Source: Serripes groenlandicus (taxonomy: Eukaryota; Mollusca; Bivalvia; Cardiida; Cardiidae). Taken from it: a DNA stretch of 64,000 nt. The notes under the pieces were generated by a model. That model searched no databases and was not told the origin of the DNA. It worked only from the letters and a program-made list of their open reading frames with translations. Positions 35,316-46,505 of this stretch are shown here, one piece after another. Every line of letters begins with the position of its first letter. The stretch's first letter is position 1. The stretch spans positions 41,954,411 to 42,018,410 of the forward strand of contig JASEVX010000011.1 in NCBI GenBank assembly GCA_031761405.1. The letters run 5' to 3'. The position numbers and the translations under genes are program-made.

Positions 35316-35404
35316 ACGGAGTAAGCCCATTATGTTTAATTTCATGATACAATTTGTACCTCCTTATTCAATTACGTAATGTTTATGTGTGTGTATATGT
35401 TAAA

Positions 35405-35455
35405 TACGTGTGTATGGGCCGGTGGCCTGCTTATAGAATACAAATTGAATTCAAT
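35405..35455 (+). mobile_element. LINE 3'-end relic
   Basis: TGTATGGGCCGGTGGCCTGC resembles the 3' end of the LINE fragment at 51990 (GGGCCGGTGGCCTAAA). Confidence 0.4.
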
Positions 35456-35569
35456 CCAAGATCTTCCTGAACACAATGGTAAATAGAGCATCACTAGATG
35501 AAATGATATAAGGGTCTACATTGGACGCAAATGATTTGTGAATGGTTTTCGTAGAGCATGGTTCATTGT

Positions 35570-35802
35570 ATGAGTCGTCTCGCGAGAAAACTAACATTAT
35601 TGCATCTGCGTAATGTATCGATCCAGATCAGCCTAAGCATGTCTCGCAGGCTTACCTGGACCGACACTGTTCGTATCCTGTGGATTTTCTGTTTCAGGAA
35701 TAACTACTGTATACATCTATCCCCCCTAAGACGGAATGTGTCGGCCGGATCAGTCTGCGCGGACAGCGCAGGCTGATCTGGTCGATACATTACGCAGATA
35801 TA
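35570..35802. repeat. MITE family B copy
   Basis: CGTCTCGCGAGAAAACTAAC at the left. The right half carries AGACGGAATGTGTCGGCCGG and GCGCAGGCTGATCTGG. Confidence 0.85.
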
Positions 35803-35809
35803 TTGATAT

Positions 35810-36165
35810 GAGCCGTTCCGCGAGAAAACTAACATTATTGCATCTGCGTAATGTATCGACCAAGATCAGCTTTCGCCGTCAGCGCAGACTGAACCGGGCC
35901 GACACATTCCGTCTCACGGGGGAACAGGTATAGAGTAATGATTCCTGAAACAGAAAATCCAGGCTGCGAAGCCTCATCCGGGCAGACACGTTTCGCCTCC
36001 TGTGGATTTTTCTGTTTCAAGAATCATTAAGTACTCTATACCTCTATCCCCCTGATACGGAATGTGTCGGCCCGGATCAGTCTGCGCGTACTACGCAGGC
36101 TGATCTGGTCGATACATTACGTAGATGCCATAATGTTGGTTCTCTCACGGAACGGCTAATATAAT
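35810..36165. repeat. MITE family B, one and a half copies fused
   Basis: Begins GAGCCGTTCCGCGAGAAAAC and ends TCTCACGGAACGGCTAAT, i.e. TIRs with GAGCCGTTCC/GGAACGGCT. An extra inverted internal segment (35930-35990) makes it longer than other copies. Confidence 0.8.
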
Positions 36166-36176
36166 GAGTCTATGCA

Positions 36177-36408
36177 TTAACCCTTTCCCTCATACGACAA
36201 TTCTGCAGCAGACGACTTTGAACATATTTTGTCAAAAAATAGAAAATCTCTATAATTGAATGGATAACCTATGACTAAAAGTGGAAAACATTGTGGCAAA
36301 TGGAGAAATTGCTCGTTTTGAGCAATTTCTTCTTTTGTCACTATGTTTTCAAAAGGCCGTCTGCCGCAGAGGCTTTAGAAAGCGTCAATATGAGGGAAAG
36401 GGTTAAAA
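36177..36408. repeat. MITE family A copy (well preserved)
   Basis: TTAACCCTTTCCCTCATACG at the left, GGAGAAATTGCTCGTTTTGA with GAGCAATTTCTTC centrally, GAGGGAAAGGGTTAAAA at the right. Confidence 0.85.
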
Positions 36409-36742
36409 GAGGTACTCGTTGGCATTTCTAAGCATTGAAAAGTCAGATACATGTAAGCTGGTCAACCACCTGCTCAATCTTATCATAATATACAAGTTGG
36501 CAGATTCTTATAAGTTATATATAATCAGTGGTGATCTTGATCAGACTGTACAGATGCACAAACTGATCTGGATCTATACTGTACCTTTTCTCAAATTGTA
36601 CAAAGGTCATGGCTGATCTGGATCTTTGCCGTTTACTTATTGTCAAATGAAAGTTTTCGTGCGATCTGGCCCATTGATATGTGACCAGAACACGTATAGT
36701 AAGTATATAACTTACAACGACTGTGCTCTCTTCAAATATCAA

Positions 36743-37018
36743 GCCGAGCCCCGGTAGCTTAGTCGGTAGTTATGCGAGCTGTCATTACAGGGGTTGTGAA
36801 TTCGAACACTAGCTGGGGCAACACTTTTTCCGACATTTGACAAAAGTTACGGTGACAAGAGTTATTTGTTTTCCAGCAATGGGCTAACAGTCTATGTGGA
36901 AAAGCAGCCAGTTGCTTGGAAAGAATGTTGTGTGGAGTACTGGTGTGAGAAAGCCAGGACATACATGAGTGGATGGACTGGCCACCGTAATATGAACAGT
37001 GTTCAAAACGGCGTTTGT
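36743..37018 (+). repeat. tRNA-derived SINE (family C), full-length
   Basis: The A-box-like GGTAGCTTAGTCGGTAG and B-box-like TGTGAATTCGAACACTAG are both present, followed by the family body. This copy best shows the tRNA-like head. Confidence 0.85.
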
Positions 37019-37047
37019 AAAATTGTAGTATTAACCACATAGTTTAT

Positions 37048-37240
37048 TTGTTTGCTTTGGACGGTGATTACGCCGCTTTCAACAACTGTTCCGTTGTATC
37101 ACGGCGTTTCCTACATGTAATTAACCGATACTGGTTCATGTATCATGAAACAAGCCAGTCAGTCGTTATGCTAACAACACGGAGCACCGCTGAGGGAAAG
37201 CTCACATCCCGGAGAGCTTTAACCGTAATCCCATGAAGTA
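37048..37240 (-). repeat. SINE type 2 (related tail, different body), diverged
   Basis: GGACGGTGATTACGCCGCTT, TATCACGGCGTTTCCTAC and AGCCAGTCAGTCGTTATGCT match the copy at 55162. Other pieces occur near 37470 and 37830-37890. Confidence 0.5.
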
Positions 37241-38057
37241 TAATCTGAGACATTGTTCTGGAAAACCAACCGCGAAGCATCTTTAAAAACGGAGGTAGAT
37301 TCCTAATAACCAATTCATGCATAACAAACTCATTGATGTTTTCAACATTTATCAAATACCCAGTCAAGTGTTCTATGACCTGATCTGGTGAACCGCTTCG
37401 GAAGTGTAGTGGAAGGAATGCCCTCATCGAAAGCGAAAGACCAGGGTCCGATATCCGCTCGGGTCATACATATAATTTACATTTATATGTAAGTAATGGC
37501 TTCCGTTCTAGGCGTTCCAGCGTGTTGGTTGGTGTAACGATGGATACGCCGGTATCACGATAAGCTTACCTTACCAGCACTACCTTTTATTTACCCCCGA
37601 AAACGCGTAACATGACCGAAGTACTGTTGAAGTGGGCGTAATGCGATATTACAAACAAACTATGATCCAATGAATAGTTTGTATCCTAATCAGACAGATC
37701 AGAGGCACGGACTGCTCCGAATACTTGCCAGTCACACACGCAATGCCGCTTGTCCTTTCGTATAATGCCTCTTTGTCAGATGTATAAAAGGCCTACGACA
37801 AGTGTTCAATATGACCGACTGTTGAAGAATGTTTTTTATGGTGTTTTCGGCAATAATATGTCAATAATTATATCACGGCGTTTCATGTGAAATGAATCGA
37901 ATACTGCTTTTAAAATTATCCTGATTACAGCACATCAGCCATAATGCTATCCCCGTTATCCTTAGATTCAAGCAATGGAGCAATTGTTACCATTTTCAAT
38001 GTCTTTGGTTTGACAATCAATTTACTTGTTTATCATCAATGTTTCCTGTTACCGTAC

Positions 38058-38192
38058 GTTTATAAAATTAGTCAAATTGCGTCCGCATGCGGTCCAGGTT
38101 TAAACGCTACGCAGTTGTGTCAGAGAGCGGCGTCTACACCGATTTTCTGCTCCGTTAACTCAACTGTAGCCAATTGCTACGAATGTCCATAT
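38058..38192 (+). other. Possible Cys-rich exon cut by a SINE
   Basis: After a TATAAAATTAG acceptor-like site a frame reads ACGPGLNATQLCQR, STPIFCSVNSTVANC and YECP: five Cys within about 40 residues and two N-glycosylation sequons, which looks like secreted-domain sequence. It runs into the (TTGA)n tail of a SINE at 38193. No family recognised and no partner exon found. Confidence 0.2.
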
Positions 38193-38197
38193 TATTA

Positions 38198-38300
38198 TAT
38201 TGATTGATTGGTTGATTGATTAGAGTTTAACGCCGTTTTCAACAATAGCTTTCGTTTGGTGACGGCGGCGGCCAATTTACATGACCATGCTACCTGGGAT
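38198..38300 (-). repeat. SINE (family C) 3' part, boundary of the 23-bp satellite
   Basis: TTGATTGATTAGAGTTTAAC, GCCGTTTTCAACAATAGC and GACGGCGGCGGCCAATTTAC match the SINE's 3' half. It then runs directly into CTACCTGGGATGCTCG, the first satellite-like unit. Confidence 0.75.
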
Positions 38301-39950
38301 GCTCGAATCAGTTGTCCTGGGATTTTCGCACCAGTACTCCTAGGATGCTTACACCAGTTATCCTGGGATTCTGGCATCAGTACTCCTTGTATTCTCGCAC
38401 CAGTACTCCTAGAATGCTCACACCAGTTATCCTGGGATTCTGGCACCAGTACTCCTTGGATTCTCGCACCGATACTCCTGGGATTCTCGTACCAGTACTC
38501 CTGGGATTCTCGCACCAATACTCTCGTTATTCTCTCACCAATACTCCTGGGATTCTCGCACCAGTATTCCTTAGATTCTCGCACCAATACTCCTGGGATG
38601 CTCGCACCAATACTCCTGATATTCTCGCACCAGTACTCCTGGGATTCTAGCACCAGTACTCCTGGGATTCTCGCACCAATACTCCTGGGATGCTTGCACC
38701 AATACTCCTGGGATTATGTCACCAATACTCCTGGGACTCTCGGACCAGTACTCCTGGGATTATGGAACCAATACTCCTGGGATGGTCTCACCAATACTAC
38801 TGGGATGCTCGCACCAATACTCCTGGGATTATCGCACCAATACTCCTGGGATGCTCGCACCAGTACTCCTGGGATGCTCGCACCAATACTCCTAGGATTC
38901 TCGCACCAGTACTCCTGGGATGCTCGCACCAATACTCCTGGGATGCTCGCACCAATACTCATGGGATGCTCGCACCAGTACTCATGGGATGCTCGCACCA
39001 ATACTCCTGGGATTCTCGCACCAATAATTCTGGGATTCTCGCACCAATACTCCTGGGATTCTCGCACCAATAATCCTGGGATGCTTGCACCAATACTCAT
39101 GGGATTCTCGCACCAATACTCCTTGGATTATCGCACCAATACTCCTGGGATGCTCGCACCAATACTCCTGGGATTATCGCACCAGTACTCCTGTGATTCT
39201 GGCACCAATAATCCTGGGAATCTCGCACCAATACTCCTGGGATTCTCGCACCATTATTCCTGGGATTCTGGCACCAGTACTCCTTGGATTCTCGCACCGA
39301 TACTCCTGGGATTCTCGTACCAGTACTCCTGGGATTCTCGCACCAATACTCTCGTTATTCTCTCACCAATACTCCTGGGATTCTCGCACCAGTATTCCTT
39401 AGATTCTCGCACCAATACTCCTGGGATGCTCGCACCAGTACTCATGGGATGCTCGCACCAATACTCCTGGGATTCTCGCACCAATAATTCTGGGATGCTC
39501 GCACCAATACTCCTGGGATTCTCGCACCAATAATCCTGGGATGCTCGCACCAATACTCATGGGATTCTCGCACCAATACTCCTTGGATTCTCGCACCAAT
39601 ACTCCTGGGATGCTCGCAACAATACTCCTGGGATTATCGCACCAGTACTCCTGTGATTCTGGCACCAATAATCCTGGGAATCTCGCACCAATACTCCTGG
39701 GATTCTCGCACCATTATTCCTGGGATTCTGGCACCAGTACTCCTGGGATGCTCACACCAATAATCCTGGGATTCTCGCGCCAATAATCCTGGGATGCTCT
39801 CACCAATACTCCTGGGATGCTCGCACCAATACTCCTGGGGTGCTCACACCAATACTCCTGGGATTCAATACTCCTGAGATTCTCACACCAGTACTCCTGG
39901 GATTCTGGCACCAGTACTCATAGGATTCTCACACAAGTATTCCGGACAGC
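38290..39950. repeat. 23-bp satellite, ~70 units, open in several frames, SINE-derived
   Basis: Unit ACTCCTGGGATTCTCGCACC plus AAT or AGT. As 23 is not a multiple of three, every frame passes through the same 69-base, 23-residue period, and the unit has no stop in any frame, giving a 425-codon reading (38256-39533) and overlapping open frames on both strands. An 828-base block (36 units) is duplicated (marker CTCCTTGGATTCTCGCACCG at 38452 and 39280). Not a gene. Confidence 0.9.
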
Positions 39951-39983
39951 ATTCGCCACAGACAACTGGCTAGCTTTCAACAA

Positions 39984-40252
39984 ATGAGCCGTCCAGCGGA
40001 AACCATGATGAAAACCCACATTATGGACTGCGTAAAGTATCGCCACAGATCAGCATAAGCATGCCGCACCGGCTAATCCGGACAGACACTTTTCGTCTCC
40101 TGTGGATTGTCTGTTACAGGAATCATTTCTCTATACCTCTATCTCCCAGAGACGGAATGTGTCGGTCTGGATTAGGCTGCGCGGACTGCGCAGGCTGATC
40201 TGTGTCGATACATTACGCAGAGGCCATAATGTTGGTTTTTCGTTGGACGGCT
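39984..40252. repeat. MITE family B copy
   Basis: Starts AATGAGCCGTCCAGCGGAAA and ends GGTTTTTCGTTGGACGGCTC. It contains CTTTTCGTCTCCTGTGGATT and GCGCAGGCTGATCTG. Confidence 0.85.
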
Positions 40253-40539
40253 CAAATTATAGTTTAACATGTTGAGGTCGGACGAATAGTGCTCGTCACA
40301 ATGATTTTTAATCGCTTTTGACCAATCCTCGGAATGAATCGACAGTCGGGCACATTTTTAAACACATAATGTTGATTGGAACACGCTTTGGCAACAATTG
40401 AATTGTTTTCAAACTTTTTTTTTTTTTTTCATAACCTCCACAGGCAAAATTGCTAGCTCATAACATATTATATTGTATCCTGTTGGTGGAAGACGTATGG
40501 TGCTCATCACAATGGCTAGTATCAATCATCGTAAGGAAT

Positions 40540-40700
40540 TATCCCCTTCCCACATACAACAAATCTGCAGCAGACGACTTTGAAAACATAGTTACAAAAA
40601 ACATGAAAAATAGCCTAATTGTTCAAAAGAGTTAAAAACATTGTGGTCAAAGAAGAAATTGCTCATCGTCAAAATGCGTCTGCAGGTGGAAAAGGGTTAA
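40540..40700. repeat. MITE family A copy
   Basis: CCCCTTCCCACATACAACAA, GCAGCAGACGACTTTGAAAA, AAGAAGAAATTGCTCATCG, ending GGAAAAGGGTTAATG. Confidence 0.75.
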
Positions 40701-42744
40701 TGGCTTGGTATATTTTGAAACACTATGTTGATTTAAACCACGTAATGGATCATGGATTATTGACGCCGCGTGGAAGCGCGGCGTCAGTATGGGATAGGTT
40801 TTAAGTGTGTACCATGGGGTGACGTAATCGAAAAGGGAGCAATCAACATTATTATTGTTAAGAAAAACTAATGACTAAATAAATTGTATACAATGATTTA
40901 AGAAACGGCAAGATACAAAATACGTATGTCTTCTACCGTTATTACAAAACGTAAGACACAGTTAGGTATTTAATAACTTTCCCCAAACTTCCTAGGCTAC
41001 GCATTTTTTATAGCTTGGTTTACGAGCCGATTCATCAAAGCTCAGAAAAAAAGTTTCTGGCGATGTTTTTGCCTATTTACAATAATGAGATTTTTAAATC
41101 TTTAAAAAATCAATGATGATTAATTTTAATTACTACATATTACAGTATAATTCTAGAAAATGTAAAAACAACGTTAACCCAACTATACAATAGGCAGGGC
41201 CGTAACTTGACCCAGTGTAAATGCAGCATGTCATCGCTTGGCGATTTTCGTCATTCTTATTTAATAGACGACAAGGTGTCATCGGTTCTCATAGAGTTAT
41301 TATGTTGTCTCTGCTTCCTTCCGTTATGAGTACTTCGCTGTTTTCACGATTTCATCCGATTTCTAAAATTCATTGGATTCATGTTTCGTTCGAGATGAAC
41401 GATTCGTACGAACTGGGTTTCGCTCTCTGCTCTTGGGAAACTGACTCGACCATTTTCTTTTGTTTATTTTTCAGTTTTCTACTAGCATGTTCAAAACGAT
41501 TAAAGTGAAATAACAAACAAACAAAACAGACTTAAATAGTTATTGCTATATGTTGATTATACTTTGATAATGCTCAATCTTGATCATAAATATCTTTAAT
41601 TTGTTGTTTTTATAAATTACTTCGTATTTTTTGTTTATATACTCCCGTTATTGCTATCATACTTCTGCTAAACTGGAAGGAGAATAGACTTCCCCCTCTC
41701 CTTCCAAAGCTTGTGTCACACTTAACTTATAACTAGAGGCAATAAACCTTAATATATGTTACTTTTTAAGCAACTATGTTTTTGTTTTATCTAATTGATC
41801 TAGTAGGAGGATTTAAAATAGTTTATTACTAAAAAAAAAATTGAGAAACTTCAGCTTGTATGACACATTGTAGTTGCAGTGAATGTTAAGCAAACTGTAA
41901 ACCAAATGGTTTCAGGACTAAACTTGTCATTGCAAGACTAAACTTCACATGCTGAATATCACATAGATCGTAGCATATAAAACGTTTAATCCCTACGTCA
42001 ATATTGACCCTTTCTGCTCTTGGTAACCGTGTTATATAGGCTAGTGTGGCCAGGTGAGCAATATAGGCATATCTTTGCCTTCTTGTTTAAAATAAAGGGA
42101 CATTTGGCCTTCTTGTTCGAAATATGTATATCCTGTCTGTTTGCACAGGTTAAGTAAATGTACTGCTTCCTTTAAGTCATGCTTCATAGTCATGCTCGGC
42201 GTCTTTGATGCTTTGCACCAAAATTCTTCTTGTTATTCTATAACTGTGTTATTCGTCGTCGTGCAAGTCAAAATAATGTCTTCACTTATTCCAAAGTTTA
42301 AAATAATATTTATTGCATGTCTATACTAAGTTGTCGCCTGTGTTTTTCAGTTCAGGGAAACCCGACCTGTTTTGTTTTGCAAACATTGCAGAAGCAGATC
42401 ATCCTGTGCGTCCACTTCTGACAAACAGTGTATATTTGACTCATGACACCTACATCATGCACGGTCAATTATCTTTCTACACTTGATAAATTGTTACACA
42501 TAGTTGAATCTTATTTTGATTTCAAATTTGGTGTACATCCAGGGTAGAACTTAAAATAAAAACATACACATCTGGCATATCCCGTCTTGTCACTTTTTAA
42601 ATACTAGGCCGGAAGCAAATTGTAAACTATTTCGCGTAGTCTCCATCAAAATATAAATTCTGTGCTACCGTAACCAGTTCATCCAATCACCATGTTGTCG
42701 TACAAAACAGAGTATGGACGCTTATGTTACCGCTATATCCCTTT

Positions 42745-42960
42745 TTCACATACAACAAATCGGCAGAAGACTTTAAAAACATAGTGACACAAACCTGAAA
42801 AATCTCTTTAAAGATAGCTTAATTGTTAAATAAGGTTGAAAACATTGGCGCCAAAGGAGAAATTGCTCATCATGAGTAATTTCACCTTTGGCCACAATGT
42901 TTTCAAAAGTCGTTTGGTGCTATTGCATCGAAATGCGTCTGCAGGATGGAAAGGGTTAAA
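42745..42960. repeat. MITE family A copy
   Basis: TCCCTTTTTCACATACAACA at the left, GGAGAAATTGCTCATCATGA centrally, ending GATGGAAAGGGTTAAAC. Confidence 0.8.
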
Positions 42961-44706
42961 CACATGTTCAAACGAAGTTGCAGTATTCAACTATCTGATT
43001 GACTATACTGAGTAGGATGTACGCATTAATCAAAACCAAGACTAATGAACGCGCTTTTAAACCTAAGCAGTTTGCTAAGATTCCCCCTATTTATTAAGCA
43101 ATACAAATCGAAGGCTTGGTGTGAAACGGTTGTAACTAAAACTGGTGTTTTTTTTATCGAGGTTAATTACCTCGCTATAAAGTCTTTATAAGCGTTAAAT
43201 CATTTTTCTTGGTAAACAATGGAAATTACAATGGCACCTAAATTTGCATTGTTTACAAAAAAGGTCAAAATTGCCCCTAAACCAGGCTTTTCAAAATAGG
43301 TTTTTAGTTACAACCCTTTCACGCCAAACCATCGAAATATACTATTTCCAGACTCTGACAAGCGATTATTATCCTTACTTCGTGGAGTTCCTTTCTCCTT
43401 CATACTCATTCATGGAAACAAAGTGTGGTTTGCAAGGTAAAAAAAACAACAATTCACAGTGCACTAAAACCACTTGCAGTGATCTGATACATGGTGGTAT
43501 TGCACCAACAACTCTTCAGCAATGAAGTGCCCACAACAAATGTCCAGCTATCACCACATATGCAAATGCATTCAGAAATGTCAGAAAAGTCTTCCCAAGT
43601 GTAATTAAAAATCCTAAACTGAACAGCCCCAGGGCAAAACAATTACCGGTATCTTTTAAGTACTTGAAACCGATTATTCTACAGCAAGGTCCGTGATCAG
43701 TTCCAAAGTCCACAACAAATCGGACATTGAATTAATCTCCTTAAAAACTGGACACATTTTTCAGGATGCTAGACTCCCAAAATGTCAAATAAATATTATA
43801 AACAAAATTGTCAAACAAGTGACGATTCTCCCCCTGTTTCAAAACGGCGGAGAATAGTTGAATCTGATACCGATTAAATTTATGGCCGGTATTTGCACGA
43901 TGTTTATTTCAGTTGCTTTATGGTACACTTTTAATATAAATCCACAAACACAATCCTGATAAAATAATTCAACACTATGTTGGTTTCGCGGTGTTCTATC
44001 GGCCATTATTTTCAGATGAAAATCATAAAATTTTGAGGCGTGGCCTCAGCATTGTAGTTTATATTCTTCCGATATTCATTGTCACTTTGTTCACACTTAA
44101 AAATTATAGGTATACTCTAAAAGTAAAACTACGTTGCAAACATTGACATAGATATAGAAATATCCCCAGGCGCCCGGCAGTATAATACTATGCGACGTAT
44201 CGCTACAGCAACATACTATTCCATATATATCAGATACTAGACATATCCATGCTTCTAACGAATATCATTAGGATGGGTTTGTTGAAGAAATCCTCCCAAA
44301 TGCGTTCTTTTCCTCCGTCTAATGAGCTCTCTACAGCCTAGATCCGTTTACCGTATTTCTGTAAGTACTCAATGAAGCGAGGCTTCTGAAGAGTCCTTGT
44401 TTGAGATTAATTCTTACTGCCCAGAAGTTTTGTTATCGTGAAAATGTATATAGTGAAGGTCACTGTTAACACTATGCAACGGTATATTGATCGGGCCGGC
44501 TTTCACATGGAGACTGACTCCGACAGCTCACCCTATAATTATAAATTATCCACAGGCAACGCCACCTAGCGGGCTCCGAGTGGGGACGAGAATTCACGGA
44601 AATATCCGAATACGTGATTAGTATTAAGAAATTGTAAAATGTATGCCTGAAGTTGTACTGTGTGTTATAAAACTGAAAGTGATTCCACCCATTGAAAAAC
44701 ATTACA

Positions 44707-44876
44707 ATGGTAGTAATGGCTGCCCTCCTTAGCGCTCATGGTTGCGAGGTTAGCATTATTGACTGGCTGGTGTCAGAATAAATAGACCAATAGTACTGGT
44801 AACTTACCACTCACGAAACGCCGTGATATAACTGACAAATTGTTGAAAGCGGCTTTAAGCAGCAACCAATCAATCC
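44707..44876 (+). repeat. SINE type 2 copy
   Basis: GGTAGTAATGGCTGCCCTCC, GACTGGCTGGTGTCAGAATA and TGATATAACTGACAAATTGT, ending in AACCAATCAATCC. It matches the inverted copy at 55162. Confidence 0.7.
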
Positions 44877-44984
44877 ACGCATTGATGGGGCTTTGTCATT
44901 TAAATAAATATGGCATATATGTACATATTGTATCCACGATTGACAAAAATGAAAGCAATGGGAATTATAAAGTATACAATATTT

Positions 44985-45093
44985 TCAACTCTTTCCAATA
45001 AATATACTTTCATTTAAAAATATCTTCCAAATGTTTGCTGATATATTTTCAAAGACGTCTGCTGCAGATGTGTTATATGACGGAGAGGGTTAA
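44985..45093. repeat. MITE family A right half
   Basis: TTTTCAACTCTTTCCAATAA and AAAGACGTCTGCTGCAGATG, ending GAGAGGGTTAA. Confidence 0.6.
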
Positions 45094-45583
45094 GATGGTA
45101 GAGATGGGTAACGTGAAAGTATCACTTGATGATACAGTGTGTTACAGAGAGACAGACATGACCACTTTAGGTCAAAGGGAAGTAAATCGGATCGGCTTTC
45201 CGGGCAGACAAATATGACTTTGGACAATAATGATTTTGTTGAAAGTTGAAAGTGATTTTCATAAAGTTGAATAACCTCTGACTGATTTATAACCAAAATA
45301 GTGTTTGCTTTAAGCTATGTTGACACTCTAATAGACATTTTTAGAACATGCTGTATTTTCTGAAATTGAAAGTAAAATTCAGTGCGGGATAAGGGTCACC
45401 TTTGATTTGACCTCCTATAGCATGTGGGTTTGTTTTGCTTTTTTGGTAGTTCTAAGAATGAACTTTAGTTTGATATAGGTATGTATATGTGTTAATTCAT
45501 TTGCTAGTAACGAACCATAACCCATAATGCTATAATGGTCGACTATGGAAAATGATTTACTTCCCTTTGACCTTCATCCACAA

Positions 45584-46022
45584 TTGAGCCGTTCTGCGAG
45601 AAACCAACAGTGTGTACTCTGCGTAAAGTATCGACCCGGATCTGCCTAAGCATACCGCGCAGGCTAACCCGGACAGACACTTTTCGCCTCCTGTGGATTT
45701 TCTGTTTCAGGAATCACTACTCTATCTACCCCCCTTAGACGGAATGTATCGGCCGGATCAGTCTGCGCGGACAGCGCAGGCTGAACTGTGTACTCTGCGT
45801 TAAGTATCGACCCGGATCTGCCTAAGCATACCGTGCAGGCTAACCCGGACAAACACTTTTCGCTTCCTTTGGATGTTCTGTTTCAGGAATCATTACTCTT
45901 TACCTCTATACCCCTTGGATGGAATGTGTCGGCCCGGATTAGCCTGCTCGGAATGCGCAGGCTGATCTGGATCGATACATTACACAGAGTCCATAATATT
46001 GGTTTTCTCGTTGGACGTCTCA
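45584..46022. repeat. MITE family B, two copies in tandem
   Basis: First copy from TTGAGCCGTTCTGCGAGAAA; a second starts inside it at about 45786 (CTGTGTACTCTGCGTTAAGT) and ends GTTTTCTCGTTGGACGTCTC. The join lies at the GCGCAGGCTGA palindromic segment. Confidence 0.8.
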
Positions 46023-46214
46023 ATGTGATTCAAATGGAACGACATGAAAAAGCACAAGAGATAACTATGTTCATATATGTTTACTGCTGCCAATTCGACT
46101 ACATATTAAATAATAAACATTTAAAGATGCAGGGGTTGAATAAATGATGATAAAGCAGAGATATAAAGACATATCTTAATTAAGAATTTTCTGATAATAA
46201 AAAAAAAATCAGCA

Positions 46215-46220
46215 TTTATT
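46215..46220 (-). promoter_or_regulatory. Polyadenylation signal of the sulfotransferase gene
   Basis: AATAAA on the minus strand, 167 bases after the TGA stop and just before a T-rich stretch on that strand. Confidence 0.55.
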
Positions 46221-46386
46221 TGTAAACATTCTACAGCGTATTCAATTTACACTTAAATAATAGGAGAAATCCTTGAGAGATAACGTATCGTTATACACGT
46301 GTTTTACATAATGCTTGCTCTTAAAACTTCAATGTTCAATTCATACACGACACTGTCACGATAACTTCAGTACAAACATTGGATGG

Positions 46387-46505
46387 TCATTGATCGGGGC
46401 GGAACCGGATATTAAACTTGACATCCGCCATTCTTTCTTCGTATACTTTGTCGAAATAGTCACTCTGTGCGACTGTGAACCAGTTCATCCAGTCACCGTG
46501 TTGTC
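46387..46505 (-). CDS. Sulfotransferase exon 6 (C-terminus and stop)
   Basis: After TGTGTTTCCAG, phase 1, it reads GQHGDWMNWFTVAQSDYFDK, then VYEERMADVKFNIRFRPDQ and TGA. With the preceding RK this makes the R-K-G-x-x-GDW-x-x-x-FT motif that closes over PAPS in all cytosolic sulfotransferases. Confidence 0.93.

Larger units (their letters stand above)
34276..46386. other. Gene-poor stretch between lectin/satellite and sulfotransferase
   Basis: No convincing gene in 12 kb. It contains SINE C copies (34723, 36743, 38198), MITE B copies (35129, 35570, 35810, 39984, 45584), MITE A copies (36177, 40540, 42745, 44985), type-2 SINEs (37048, 44707) and a 23-bp satellite (38290-39950). 40700-42740 and 43000-44470 are AT-rich with only short open frames. 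Confidence 0.55.

Noticed and set aside
36515..37427. Several 65-94-codon frames
   Set aside because: They run through SINE family C and type-2 sequences and carry SINE-derived residues.
41221..41508. 95-codon plus-strand frame
   Set aside because: No domain, no homologous pattern, AT-rich surroundings and a repeat-like upstream segment.
43244..43713. Overlapping open frames on both strands with hydrophobic or Cys-rich readings
   Set aside because: No recognisable domain, competing frames equally plausible, no convincing splice or start signals. Possibly a decayed transposase, but not supportable.
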